In this document: in pieces, positions 7,731 through 13,849 of the stretch
How the letters are laid out: each line of letters starts with the position of its first letter
How positions within the stretch are numbered: the stretch's first letter is position 1
Source: an uncultured Coriobacteriales bacterium
Lineage (GTDB): Bacteria > Actinomycetota > Coriobacteriia > Coriobacteriales > UMGS124
Assembly (NCBI GenBank): GCA_934654475.1
Contig: CAKUFZ010000036.1
Span: 1-13,938 of the forward strand
Direction: 5' to 3'
DNA length: 13,938 bases
Program-made: the position numbers and the translations under genes
The notes under the pieces: model-generated
Seen by the model: only the letters and a program-made list of their open reading frames with translations
What the model was told of the DNA's origin: nothing
Database searches by the model: none

Positions 7731-8196
7731 GCTGAACCTCCCCTGCATCCTTGCTGTTCAGGTAGGCGCGGATGCCGCGCAGCTGTCCCTCGTAACCCGA
7801 GCAGCGGCAGAGGTTGCCGCTCAGGTACGCAAGGATCTCGTCGTCTGTGGGATCGGGGTTCTCGCGCAGCAGCGAGATGGTGTTCATCACAAAGCCCGGG
7901 TTGCAGAAGCCGCACTGTTCGGCGCCCTGGTCGGCAATGAAGCCCACGAATTCGGACGCCTCTGCCTGCAGGCCTTCCAGCGTGTAGACGCTGTGGCCGT
8001 CGGCACGCGCCGCCAACGTGGAGCACGACAAGACGGGCTTGTCATCGAGCAGGACGGTGCACAAACCGCAGGCAGACGTTTCGCAGCCGCGCTTGACGCT
8101 GAGGCAGCCATGCGCGCGCACGAAGTCGATGAGCAACATGCCAGCCGGGATGTCGTCGGAAACGGTCTTTCCGTTCAACTTGATTTGGACTTCCAT
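7723..8196 (-). CDS. Molybdenum hydroxylase 2Fe-2S subunit
   Basis: 157 residues, typical length for the small iron-sulfur chain that passes electrons from the molybdenum centre to FAD. The plant-ferredoxin-type N-terminal domain has four cluster Cys: C38, C43, C46 and C58 (RGCETSACGLC then LSC). The C-terminal helical domain has the second cluster: C95, C98, C130 and C132 (QCGFCNPG and NLCRCSGYEG). The ATG at 8196 overlaps the FAD-subunit stop by one base (TAATG), with GGGGGAGG 7 nt upstream, so the two are translationally coupled. There is no signal peptide, so the complex is cytoplasmic. The separate FAD, Fe-S and Mo chains resemble clostridial and enterococcal selenium-type xanthine dehydrogenases rather than single-chain eukaryotic enzymes. 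Confidence 0.95.
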   Translation of the reverse strand: MEVQIKLNGKTVSDDIPAGMLLIDFVRAHGCLSVKRGCETSACGLCTVLLDDKPVLSCSTLAARADGHSVYTLEGLQAEASEFVGFIADQGAEQCGFCNPGFVMNTISLLRENPDPTDDEILAYLSGNLCRCSGYEGQLRGIRAYLNSKDAGEVQHG

Positions 8197-8987
8197 TACA
8201 GTGCCTCCCCCAAAGCCGTCAAAGCACGGCGCGTCAGCACCGGAACCAAAGCCTTGCGATACTCCGCGCTGCCCCACATGTTTCCAGCAACCGAGATGTT
8301 GGCGGCTGCGTAGTCGGCAAAGGCAGCAATGCTTTCCTGCGTGATACCACCAGCTAGGATGCCCTGTTCGTCGCGAAGCACGATTGCACGGGCCGGACGA
8401 GATCCCACCACGAGGCGGTACTCGTCGTCCACCTTGGCTGCCACGCAGTTGAGCGAGGGCAGGTCGGTGCGCTGTTTGCGCACCGCTCGGTATGCGAACG
8501 CACCGGGGCGCTTCTTGATGATAAGGCGCACAAGAATGTCGTTGTCGGACTTCATGTGTGCAAATTCTTCCAGCGCTACGAGGCCGCCCTTGTAGAGCTC
8601 GACGTAGCTGTCCATGGCCATGAAGATTGCGAGCACATCCGAGAAGCCCATGCGGCGCCAGAGGCTTCCGCCCACCGTGGCGCCATTGCGGAACTGCACA
8701 CCCACGATGTCCTTGAACGCGGCTTCCACCGCTCCGCAGGAATAGGCGGCCAAACCGGGATGCTTTTCCAGCTGGCGCAGGGTGACCATGGCGCCGATGC
8801 GGAACTCGTCCTCGGTCTCCTCGATGGAGTCCAAGCCCAGGTCGCACAGGTCGATGGCGGTGCTCAGAGAGCGCCTGCTCATCTTGAGCCACATCATGCC
8901 GGCCACGATGCAGTTGCGTCGCTTCTGATTGAGCTCCCAAGCCTCTTCCAAGGTCTGCGGGCGCACGTATTTTTGGAAGGTAATAAT
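8196..8987 (-). CDS. Molybdenum hydroxylase FAD-binding subunit (probable AUU start)
   Basis: About 263 residues, CO-dehydrogenase flavoprotein family. It takes electrons from the Fe-S subunit to FAD and on to NAD+ or another acceptor. Family features are YVRPQTLEEAWELNQK (7-22), FRIGAMVTLRQLE (62-74), VQFRNGATVGGSLW (97-110), GFSDVLAIFMAMDSYVELY (114-132) and a C-terminal domain. The usual AGGTD FAD motif is replaced by AGMMWLK (29-35). The only nearby canonical start is GTG at 8966, which has no ribosome-binding site and would delete the start of the family's N-terminus. GAGGAG (8999-8994) is followed after exactly 6 nt by ATT (8987-8985), giving (M)ITFQKYVRP, which fits the family. Upstream the frame closes at a stop at 9014-9012. 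First gene of the operon; a TATAAT lies just upstream. Gene callers may report 8966. Confidence 0.9.
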   Translation of the reverse strand: MITFQKYVRPQTLEEAWELNQKRRNCIVAGMMWLKMSRRSLSTAIDLCDLGLDSIEETEDEFRIGAMVTLRQLEKHPGLAAYSCGAVEAAFKDIVGVQFRNGATVGGSLWRRMGFSDVLAIFMAMDSYVELYKGGLVALEEFAHMKSDNDILVRLIIKKRPGAFAYRAVRKQRTDLPSLNCVAAKVDDEYRLVVGSRPARAIVLRDEQGILAGGITQESIAAFADYAAANISVAGNMWGSAEYRKALVPVLTRRALTALGEAL

Positions 8988-8999
8988 GGCGGTCTCCTC
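8985..8999 (-). promoter_or_regulatory. Ribosome-binding site deciding an AUU start (FAD subunit)
   Basis: On the minus strand GAGGAG (8999-8994), spacer ACCGCC, then ATT ATT. No ATG, GTG or TTG lies within normal reach. Two tandem ATT codons sit at 6 and 9 nt from the site. Confidence 0.6.
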
Positions 9000-9017
9000 A
9001 TCGCTCGAGGATTACAT

Positions 9018-9056
9018 GGACGTCCTCATTATACTGTGGACGATGAATCTGCCGAG
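9018..9056 (-). promoter_or_regulatory. Probable promoter of the hydroxylase operon
   Basis: A perfect TATAAT occurs on the minus strand at 9033-9028, about 40 nt before the inferred FAD-subunit start. No good -35 lies 16-18 bp upstream (CTCGGC there), which would fit an activator-dependent promoter. TGGACG is repeated directly at 9017-9022 and 9037-9042, on either side of the -10, and the first copy is part of the palindrome GGACGTCC (9018-9025). These may be regulator contacts; that is inference. Confidence 0.45.
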
Positions 9057-9205
9057 GTGTGAAGGGCCATTCGACCTGCCCAACCGCTGAATTAGCAAAG
9101 CGAGCCCGCTATGGAGCAACTATCTGTATGTCATAAACCAAAGCACGGCTGCATCATCAGCCCTCATTAGCTTGGGCCAGGGGCGGGTTGTGAGATGCAC
9201 GGATA

Positions 9206-9256
9206 CCAAAAAGCCCGGTCGCGCGTTCAGTTTTGAACTGCGCGGCCGGGCTTCGA
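9206..9256 (-). terminator. Rho-independent terminator of the permease gene
   Basis: Read on the minus strand, AAGCCCGGCCGCGCAGTTCA pairs with a near-perfect downstream arm ending CCGGGCTT, with one wobble and one bulge. CTTTTTGG follows, giving a proper U-tract. It starts about 20 nt after the permease stop and separates the permease from the hydroxylase operon. Confidence 0.85.
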
Positions 9257-9276
9257 GTTTGCAGGGATGAGCGAAC

Positions 9277-10755
9277 TTAGATGCTTGCGTCCTTCTGGAA
9301 AGGCTTTTCTTCCTTGGGGAGCACGATGTTCAGGAGAATGGCCACGGCGGCTGCGGCGACGATGCCCGAACCGCCGAAAATCAGGCTGACCATCTGAGGG
9401 GCACCGGCCAGCACGGCGGAGTTGGCGCCGATGCCGTAGCCCAGACCCAGGGCGACCGACACGATGCTGAGGTTGCGCGGCGTCAGGGGCTCACGCGTGA
9501 TCAGCTGGATGCCGCTCACCACGATGGAAGCGAACATGATGACGGCCGCACCGCCCAGGACTGACTGGGGCATGATGGAGACCACAGCGCCCAGCTTCGG
9601 GCACAGGCCGCACAGGATCAGGAAGATGGCGCCGCAGGCCAGGGCCTTACGGTTGGTCATCTTGGTCATGGTGACCAGGCCGACGTTCTGGCTAAAGGAG
9701 GTGTTCGGCAGCACGCCAAAGAAGGCGGCGAACGTCGAGCCCAGACCGTCGCACATGACGCCGCCCGAGAGCTCCTTGTCGGTGGCCTCACGGTTCATGC
9801 CGCCCTGCGTGACGCCGGAGATGTCGCCGACGGTCTCAACAGCGGTGACGACGAACATCACGAGGACCGGAGCAATGGCGCGGATGTCGAACACGGGTGC
9901 GATGGGCATCAGGCTCGGGATGGCAAACCAAGCGGCATCGGCAACCTTGTCCCAGTTCAGAACCCATGCCTTGGTGACTTCGACACCGTCGGCGTTGACG
10001 ATGGTCGTGGGGAGGATAAGCCCCATGATGGCGGCGACGATGTAGCCAACGATGATGCCGATGAGGATCGAGGAGGCGCTGAGGAAGCCGCCCGTGGCGT
10101 GCTTCACCCACAGGATGACCGCCAGGACGATGAGAGCCAGGCAGAAGTTCTCGAAGGAGCCGAAGTCAACGGCGCTGCTACCGCCGCCGAAAGCGTTGAC
10201 GCCCACGCTGATGAGGCTCAAACCGATGGAGAGGACAACCGTGCCCGTGACGATGGACGGAAAGAACCTGCGCAGCGGCTTCAAGAAGAAGCCAAGAACG
10301 GTTTCGAAGAGACCGCCGATGATAGAGGCGCCCATGATGGCTCCGTAGGCGATGAGACCGCCGCCCATGGATGCCGCGACAGAGTTGAACACGCCGATGA
10401 AGCCCGAAGACGTGCCCATGATGATCGGCACTTTGCCGCCCACGGGGCCGATGCCGAACAGCTGCACCAGGGTGACCAGGCCGGCGACCAGCATGGCGTT
10501 TTGCAGCAGAGCCAGCTGGACGTCGGCAAACTCGCCGCCTGCCAGGCCGCATACGCCCGTGACGATCAGCAACGGCGTCAAGTTGCCCACGAACATGGCA
10601 AGAACGTGTTGCAGGCCCAGCGGGATTGCCTGGGACAACGGCATGTCGCCCTCGAACGAGAAAACGCCCAACGACCTGGTGTTGCCAGACGTCTCTTCCG
10701 AACTCGCAGCTGAAGGCTGATCTTCCTGAGCAGCCTGCTGCTTCTCCTCCACCAT
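9277..10755 (-). CDS. NCS2 family purine (xanthine/urate-type) permease
   Basis: 492 residues, a proton- or sodium-coupled nucleobase importer with about 14 membrane segments after a hydrophilic N-terminal tail of about 38 residues. The nucleobase-ascorbate transporter signature is QNVGLVTMTK (356-365). Residues known to be essential in E. coli XanQ are recognisable: the TM1 His in GLQHVLAMF (H50), E307 and D311 in ETVGD, D336 in CDGLGS, and Q356/N357. The Asp-to-Gln spacing of 20 is the same as in XanQ. ATG 10755 is chosen over ATG 10761 because AAAGGAG directly abuts the latter and stands 6 nt from the former. It lies upstream of, and in the same direction as, the hydroxylase operon but has its own terminator, so the two are probably coregulated rather than cotranscribed. 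Substrate is a purine by family and context; xanthine and urate cannot be told apart here. Confidence 0.92.
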   Translation of the reverse strand: MVEEKQQAAQEDQPSAASSEETSGNTRSLGVFSFEGDMPLSQAIPLGLQHVLAMFVGNLTPLLIVTGVCGLAGGEFADVQLALLQNAMLVAGLVTLVQLFGIGPVGGKVPIIMGTSSGFIGVFNSVAASMGGGLIAYGAIMGASIIGGLFETVLGFFLKPLRRFFPSIVTGTVVLSIGLSLISVGVNAFGGGSSAVDFGSFENFCLALIVLAVILWVKHATGGFLSASSILIGIIVGYIVAAIMGLILPTTIVNADGVEVTKAWVLNWDKVADAAWFAIPSLMPIAPVFDIRAIAPVLVMFVVTAVETVGDISGVTQGGMNREATDKELSGGVMCDGLGSTFAAFFGVLPNTSFSQNVGLVTMTKMTNRKALACGAIFLILCGLCPKLGAVVSIMPQSVLGGAAVIMFASIVVSGIQLITREPLTPRNLSIVSVALGLGYGIGANSAVLAGAPQMVSLIFGGSGIVAAAAVAILLNIVLPKEEKPFQKDASI

Positions 10756-10828
10756 CCGCATCTCCTTTCATAAAAGACCATAAAGCGAAAAGATACCACC
10801 TCAAAAGGCGTTATGTATTTTTGGATAC

Positions 10829-10840
10829 CGTTTCGAAACG
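10829..10840. promoter_or_regulatory. Perfect 12-bp palindrome, candidate operator
   Basis: CGTTTCGAAACG is a perfect palindrome centred 80 bp upstream of the permease ATG, in an AT-rich stretch likely to hold its promoter. It could bind a dimeric repressor controlling purine uptake. No regulator gene lies in the window to pair it with, and no convincing -10/-35 pair for the permease could be fixed. Confidence 0.4.
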
Positions 10841-10911
10841 AAATGGATGAAAGAACCCAAGATTAGCCGTTACATACAATTTTGTTCATTCAGCAAAACC
10901 GTGCGTTAAAT

Positions 10912-10966
10912 CATTGACAAAATAGGTTATCAGTGCATTGACAAGGCCTGAAAATGAGCGAATAGT
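10912..10966 (+). promoter_or_regulatory. Candidate promoter of the cytochrome gene unit, with repeated CATTGACAA
   Basis: CATTGACAA occurs twice, at 10912-10920 and 10936-10944, 24 bp apart. The second TTGACA (10938-10943) is followed after 17 bp by AATAGT (10961-10966), a 4/6 match to TATAAT, giving a plausible promoter with a start near 10973 and a leader of about 170 nt. The first copy has no -10 at normal spacing and may be a binding-site repeat. Upstream, TTTTG/CAAAA at 10880-10884/10894-10898 forms a further small inverted repeat. Confidence 0.45.
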
Positions 10967-11024
10967 AGACGCGAAGCGTTCGGAAGGGGCGGACGCGACA
11001 TGCGTTGTATTGAAGGGCGAAGGG

Positions 11025-11050
11025 TGCGGGCCGCGTTATATCGGCCCGCA
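11025..11050 (+). promoter_or_regulatory. Strong hairpin in the leader of the cytochrome gene
   Basis: TGCGGGCCG (11025-11033) pairs perfectly with CGGCCCGCA (11042-11050) around an 8-nt loop, CGTTATAT. No T-run follows, so it is not a simple terminator. It lies inside a 25-codon leader ORF (11000-11077). Confidence 0.5.
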
Positions 11051-11141
11051 TATACCGCATTCGACTTGGGGATGTGAAAGGAGGGTCGGTTTACCGCATG
11101 TAGGTGCTCAAACAAGGGGTTTGCAAGGAAAGGGGAACAGC

Positions 11142-12725
11142 ATGCTCAAACGGAACGTCACGTTCAAACTGGCAGCAACGCTCACCTCGGCGCTTGTCGC
11201 CGCTTCCGCCTTTGGCTTGACAGCTCAAGCCTGGGCGGACAATGCCGACATCCAGCCTCGACCCGACCAGCTCGCTGAAATCAGCGGCTTCCCGACCGAG
11301 GGCAGCTTCATCGAGAATGTCGCGGCTCTTCCTGGGTTCTACCAGAACGCCGCCAAAAACGCCGCGAATGCCGAGGCAAACGCCTCTCAACGCTATGTCG
11401 ACCGCAACGGCTTCGTGATTCAGCCCGTCCCCGACGACGGTACCGGTTGGAACAACACCTACCTCAACGGTGAGAACCGTGGCTGCACGAGCTGCCACAC
11501 GCTCGAGAACGCGCTCATGTCCCTGCCCACGTATCACCGTCTCATCTTCTTTGGGTATCCCACCGAGCAGACGTTTGAGAACTGCATCGCCTGCCACTCC
11601 ACGTCCTACTCCGGTCGTCACCTGGGCGACACCCTGCACACCATCCACCTGGAGAGCGACGCCTTTATCAATGCCGACAACGGCAACTGCCAGTCGTGCC
11701 ACTACATCAACTATGTGACCGGTGAGTTCCAGCGCTGGGACGAGGTCAAGTACGACGTGTACCGCGGCATCGTAAAGGTTGACGCCGACACCGCTGACCT
11801 GGCACTTTCCTACGATCAGACTACGGTCACGCCTCCCGAGAACCGCTACTACAAGACGATTATCGACGAGCCCAGCGAGTGGCTCACCGACGACGCAAAC
11901 GTCGACGAGTCCATTTACGAGAACTGGGTCATCAGCATCGACGGCGACTGCGCCAATCCCGTCGAGATGACGCTGCCCGAGATGGAAGAGCAGTTCGGCA
12001 CCGTGACTCAGGTGATGAAGAACGACTGCACCATCAACGGCGTGGGCCAGGCCACCATCATGCAGGTCGAGGTCGAGGGCATTCCGATCAGCGCCATCAT
12101 CGACTATGCCCAGCCGCTCGAGGGCGCCAACATCATGAGCCCCATCAGCTCCGACGGTTACAACTACGCCGAGATGAGCCTCGACTGGCTTATTGAGAAC
12201 GACGCCATTATCGTCACCAAGATGGATGGCAAGCTCCTGCCCAACTCCCAGGGTTATCCCTGCCAGCTGTGGGTGTACAACACTTCCGGCGGCAACTTCG
12301 TGAAGCGCCTCTCCAACCTCACGTTCATGACGCATGACCCCGACACCCTCATGAATCAGGTGTATGTGGGCCAGTTCACCGACGATCAGACCGGCGAGAT
12401 TTACTCCAAGCCCAACAGCGCCGTGCTGAGCGCCCCCACTGGCGTTGTCATCGAGGGCACCGACGTGCATCTTGAGGGCATGGCCGACGCTTGGGACGAG
12501 CCTATCGCTTCCATCGAGTTCTCGCTTGACGGCGGCGCCACCTGGACCGCTATGGACACGCCCGACAACGACTCCAGGTACTGGACGTATTGGCGACTGG
12601 ACTTCAAGGCCCCGCAGGCTGGTTCTTACGTGCTTAAGATCCGCACCACGAGCATCACCCCCGAGGGCGATTTCCGTGTGTGCCAGTACGACACCAACTT
12701 CCTGTTCACCGTCGACGAGGCATAG
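11142..12725 (+). CDS. Exported triheme cytochrome c fused to sulfite-oxidase-like molybdopterin and dimerisation domains
   Basis: 527 residues. ATG 11142 has GGAAAGGGG 6 nt upstream. The N-terminus (MLKRNVTFKL then a hydrophobic stretch to AQAWA, cut probably after A32) is a Sec-type signal without a twin-arginine. Three c-type heme sites follow: CTSCH (115-119), CIACH (148-152) and CQSCH (183-187). H132, H160, H166 and H169 are possible distal ligands. Residues about 260-398 look like the sulfite-oxidase-type molybdopterin domain, with C296 in KNDCTINGVGQA at the usual molybdenum-ligand position and GYPCQLWV (371-378). Residues about 425-525 match the sulfite-oxidase C-terminal immunoglobulin-like domain (IASIEFSLDGGATW, 455-468). 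It probably acts as an extracytoplasmic redox protein. Substrate and partner are unknown. The Mo domain is short and poor in the arginines expected for cofactor binding, so catalysis is unproven. First gene of a three-gene unit. Confidence 0.8.
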   Translation: MLKRNVTFKLAATLTSALVAASAFGLTAQAWADNADIQPRPDQLAEISGFPTEGSFIENVAALPGFYQNAAKNAANAEANASQRYVDRNGFVIQPVPDDGTGWNNTYLNGENRGCTSCHTLENALMSLPTYHRLIFFGYPTEQTFENCIACHSTSYSGRHLGDTLHTIHLESDAFINADNGNCQSCHYINYVTGEFQRWDEVKYDVYRGIVKVDADTADLALSYDQTTVTPPENRYYKTIIDEPSEWLTDDANVDESIYENWVISIDGDCANPVEMTLPEMEEQFGTVTQVMKNDCTINGVGQATIMQVEVEGIPISAIIDYAQPLEGANIMSPISSDGYNYAEMSLDWLIENDAIIVTKMDGKLLPNSQGYPCQLWVYNTSGGNFVKRLSNLTFMTHDPDTLMNQVYVGQFTDDQTGEIYSKPNSAVLSAPTGVVIEGTDVHLEGMADAWDEPIASIEFSLDGGATWTAMDTPDNDSRYWTYWRLDFKAPQAGSYVLKIRTTSITPEGDFRVCQYDTNFLFTVDEA

Positions 12726-12737
12726 GGAGGCATAACG

Positions 12738-13535
12738 ATGACTAAGAACAGCAAGCGCATCAACGCAACCGTGGGTGTCCTCACAACCCTCGCGATGGGC
12801 GCATCGATGATGGCCGGCCCCATGGCTGCATTGGCAAGCGGGCAGGCCGACCAGGGTGCAGAACCCCAAAGTGCGCCCGAGGCAAAGGGCAGCGCAACGG
12901 TGCAGTCCGGGCTGGTGAAGACGGCTGCCATCGGCACGTTCTCCTTTGACCAGACGTACGTCTCCCCTACCGCCGACGTTGCGAGGCTGCAGGGCGTGGC
13001 CCAGGTTGCCTGCGGTGGCGCAAATGCCTCCTCGCAGGTGCGCTCGGCCGACTGGCAACTTGCCGTGAGTGGCGACGTGGACAATGCCTTCTGCGCTACC
13101 ATCGGTGAGCTTGTGGAAGACGAGAGCACCCCGCAGCTCATGACGTGCTCCTGCGGTGGCAACCCTGCAGGCGGCCGCGCCATCGTGAACGCCGAGGTCG
13201 GCGGTATTTCTATTGAGAGTCTGCTCGTAGCGTCCCAGGCGCAGAAGGGCGTCAACACGGTGACCTTCATTGCCGACGACGGTACCCAGGTCAGCGTGCC
13301 TCTGAGCTATGCAATCGGCAGGCATGCGGTTCTGGGTTGCGAGGTCAACGGCGAGGACATCGCGAACTCTGTGGGTAGCGCAAACCAGCTGTGGATGGCC
13401 AAGACCCCGGCGAACTACTTCCTCAAGAACGTTGTGGAGGTTGTTTTCACGGTTGAGGACGAGATTCCCGCTGTCCCCGTTGCCGCCAACCCGGCAAGCC
13501 CCAACGTGGGCGTGCTCACCGGCACCCAGGCGTAA
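12738..13535 (+). CDS. Exported protein with sulfite-oxidase-like molybdopterin domain
   Basis: 265 residues, starting at an ATG with GGGAGG 7 nt upstream, 12 nt after the cytochrome gene. Residues 1-33 form a Sec-type signal (KNSKR, hydrophobic core, ending ALA), again with no RR pair. A low-complexity linker follows to about 56, rich in Gly, Ala, Gln, Glu, Pro and Ser. Residues about 105-240 align without gaps, over at least 30 positions, with the Mo-type domain of the preceding protein: LMTCSCGGN (134-142) matches VMKNDCTIN (291-299), so C139 corresponds to C296, and GGISIESLL (155-163) matches EGIPISAII (312-320). C137 gives an extra CxC. There are no hemes and no C-terminal dimerisation domain; the gene stops where that domain would begin, and the domain is supplied by the next gene. 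The likely role is a partner subunit of the cytochrome protein. Mo binding is not assured. Confidence 0.72.
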   Translation: MTKNSKRINATVGVLTTLAMGASMMAGPMAALASGQADQGAEPQSAPEAKGSATVQSGLVKTAAIGTFSFDQTYVSPTADVARLQGVAQVACGGANASSQVRSADWQLAVSGDVDNAFCATIGELVEDESTPQLMTCSCGGNPAGGRAIVNAEVGGISIESLLVASQAQKGVNTVTFIADDGTQVSVPLSYAIGRHAVLGCEVNGEDIANSVGSANQLWMAKTPANYFLKNVVEVVFTVEDEIPAVPVAANPASPNVGVLTGTQA

Positions 13536-13565
13536 CGGCGAGTTTGGGCGCAAAGGAGGCGGACA

Positions 13566-13844
13566 ATGATAGTTCCCATGAACGTCGAGGTAGGAAAGCC
13601 GGTCACGTTCACCGGATATGCCGACGACTACGGAAACCAGATCGTCGCGGTCGAGTTCTCCCTCGATGACGGCGAGAGCTGGCACCCCTACGACGTGTCG
13701 GCGTCCTCCCCCGATCTCATGGTGCATTGGACGTTTACCTACACGCCCGAGCGTGAAGGCCGATATCGGCTTCTCGTGCGTAGCGTTACCGAGGACGGCA
13801 AGAGGAGTCCCCTGCCCGACGTGGCAGAGTTTTACGCGAGGTAA
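13566..13844 (+). CDS. Stand-alone sulfite-oxidase C-terminal (dimerisation-type) domain protein
   Basis: 92 residues. The ATG has a near-perfect AAAGGAGG with 6 nt spacing, so it is translated in its own right. The protein is a single immunoglobulin-like beta domain. IVAVEFSLDDGESW (26-39) matches the cytochrome protein's IASIEFSLDGGATW, followed by a VHWTFTYTPEREGRYRLLVR strand pair resembling the family's W...PG.y.L..R pattern. It has no signal peptide or membrane segment, although both upstream genes encode exported proteins. It is in the same reading frame as the preceding gene, separated by TAA and ten sense codons. It looks like the missing C-terminal domain of that protein made as a separate chain. 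Export, if it happens, would need the partner or stop-codon read-through. Confidence 0.72.
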   Translation: MIVPMNVEVGKPVTFTGYADDYGNQIVAVEFSLDDGESWHPYDVSASSPDLMVHWTFTYTPEREGRYRLLVRSVTEDGKRSPLPDVAEFYAR

Positions 13845-13849
13845 GGCCC

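Larger units (their letters stand above)
10756..11141. other. Divergent intergenic region with leader elements
   Basis: This 386-bp stretch separates the divergent permease and cytochrome genes. It holds the palindrome, the repeated TTGACA promoter region, the leader hairpin and a 25-codon ORF starting at ATG 11000 (MRCIEGRRVRAALYRPAYTA at its N-terminus). There is also an isolated very strong Shine-Dalgarno AAAGGAGGG (11077-11085), followed 12 nt later by ATG TAG (11098-11103). The frame of the cytochrome gene is open up to about 10938, but that upstream part is not protein-like and precedes the real start. Confidence 0.5.

Noticed and set aside
7068..7940. 290-codon plus-strand ORF opposite the hydroxylase genes
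   Set aside because: Low-complexity Val/Gly/His-rich translation typical of an antisense frame; no motif or ribosome-binding site.
8197..8940. Upstream extension of the 2Fe-2S subunit frame
   Set aside because: It is a shadow of the FAD-subunit gene. The family start ATG at 8196 has an ideal ribosome-binding site and overlaps the FAD stop.
9099..9110. AGCGAGCCCGCT, imperfect palindrome between permease and hydroxylase operon
   Set aside because: One mismatch in a GC-rich stretch, away from the -10; not distinguishable from chance.
10938..11141. N-terminal extension of the cytochrome protein by 68 codons
   Set aside because: It would bury the signal peptide, includes the promoter -35 and leader hairpin, and lacks a ribosome-binding site; ATG 11142 has one.
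11091..13727. An 878-codon ORF on the minus strand opposite the cytochrome unit
   Set aside because: It has no recognisable domain, is Val/Gly/His/Asp-rich in the way antisense frames of GC-rich genes are, and lies opposite three plus-strand genes with signals, motifs and ribosome-binding sites.
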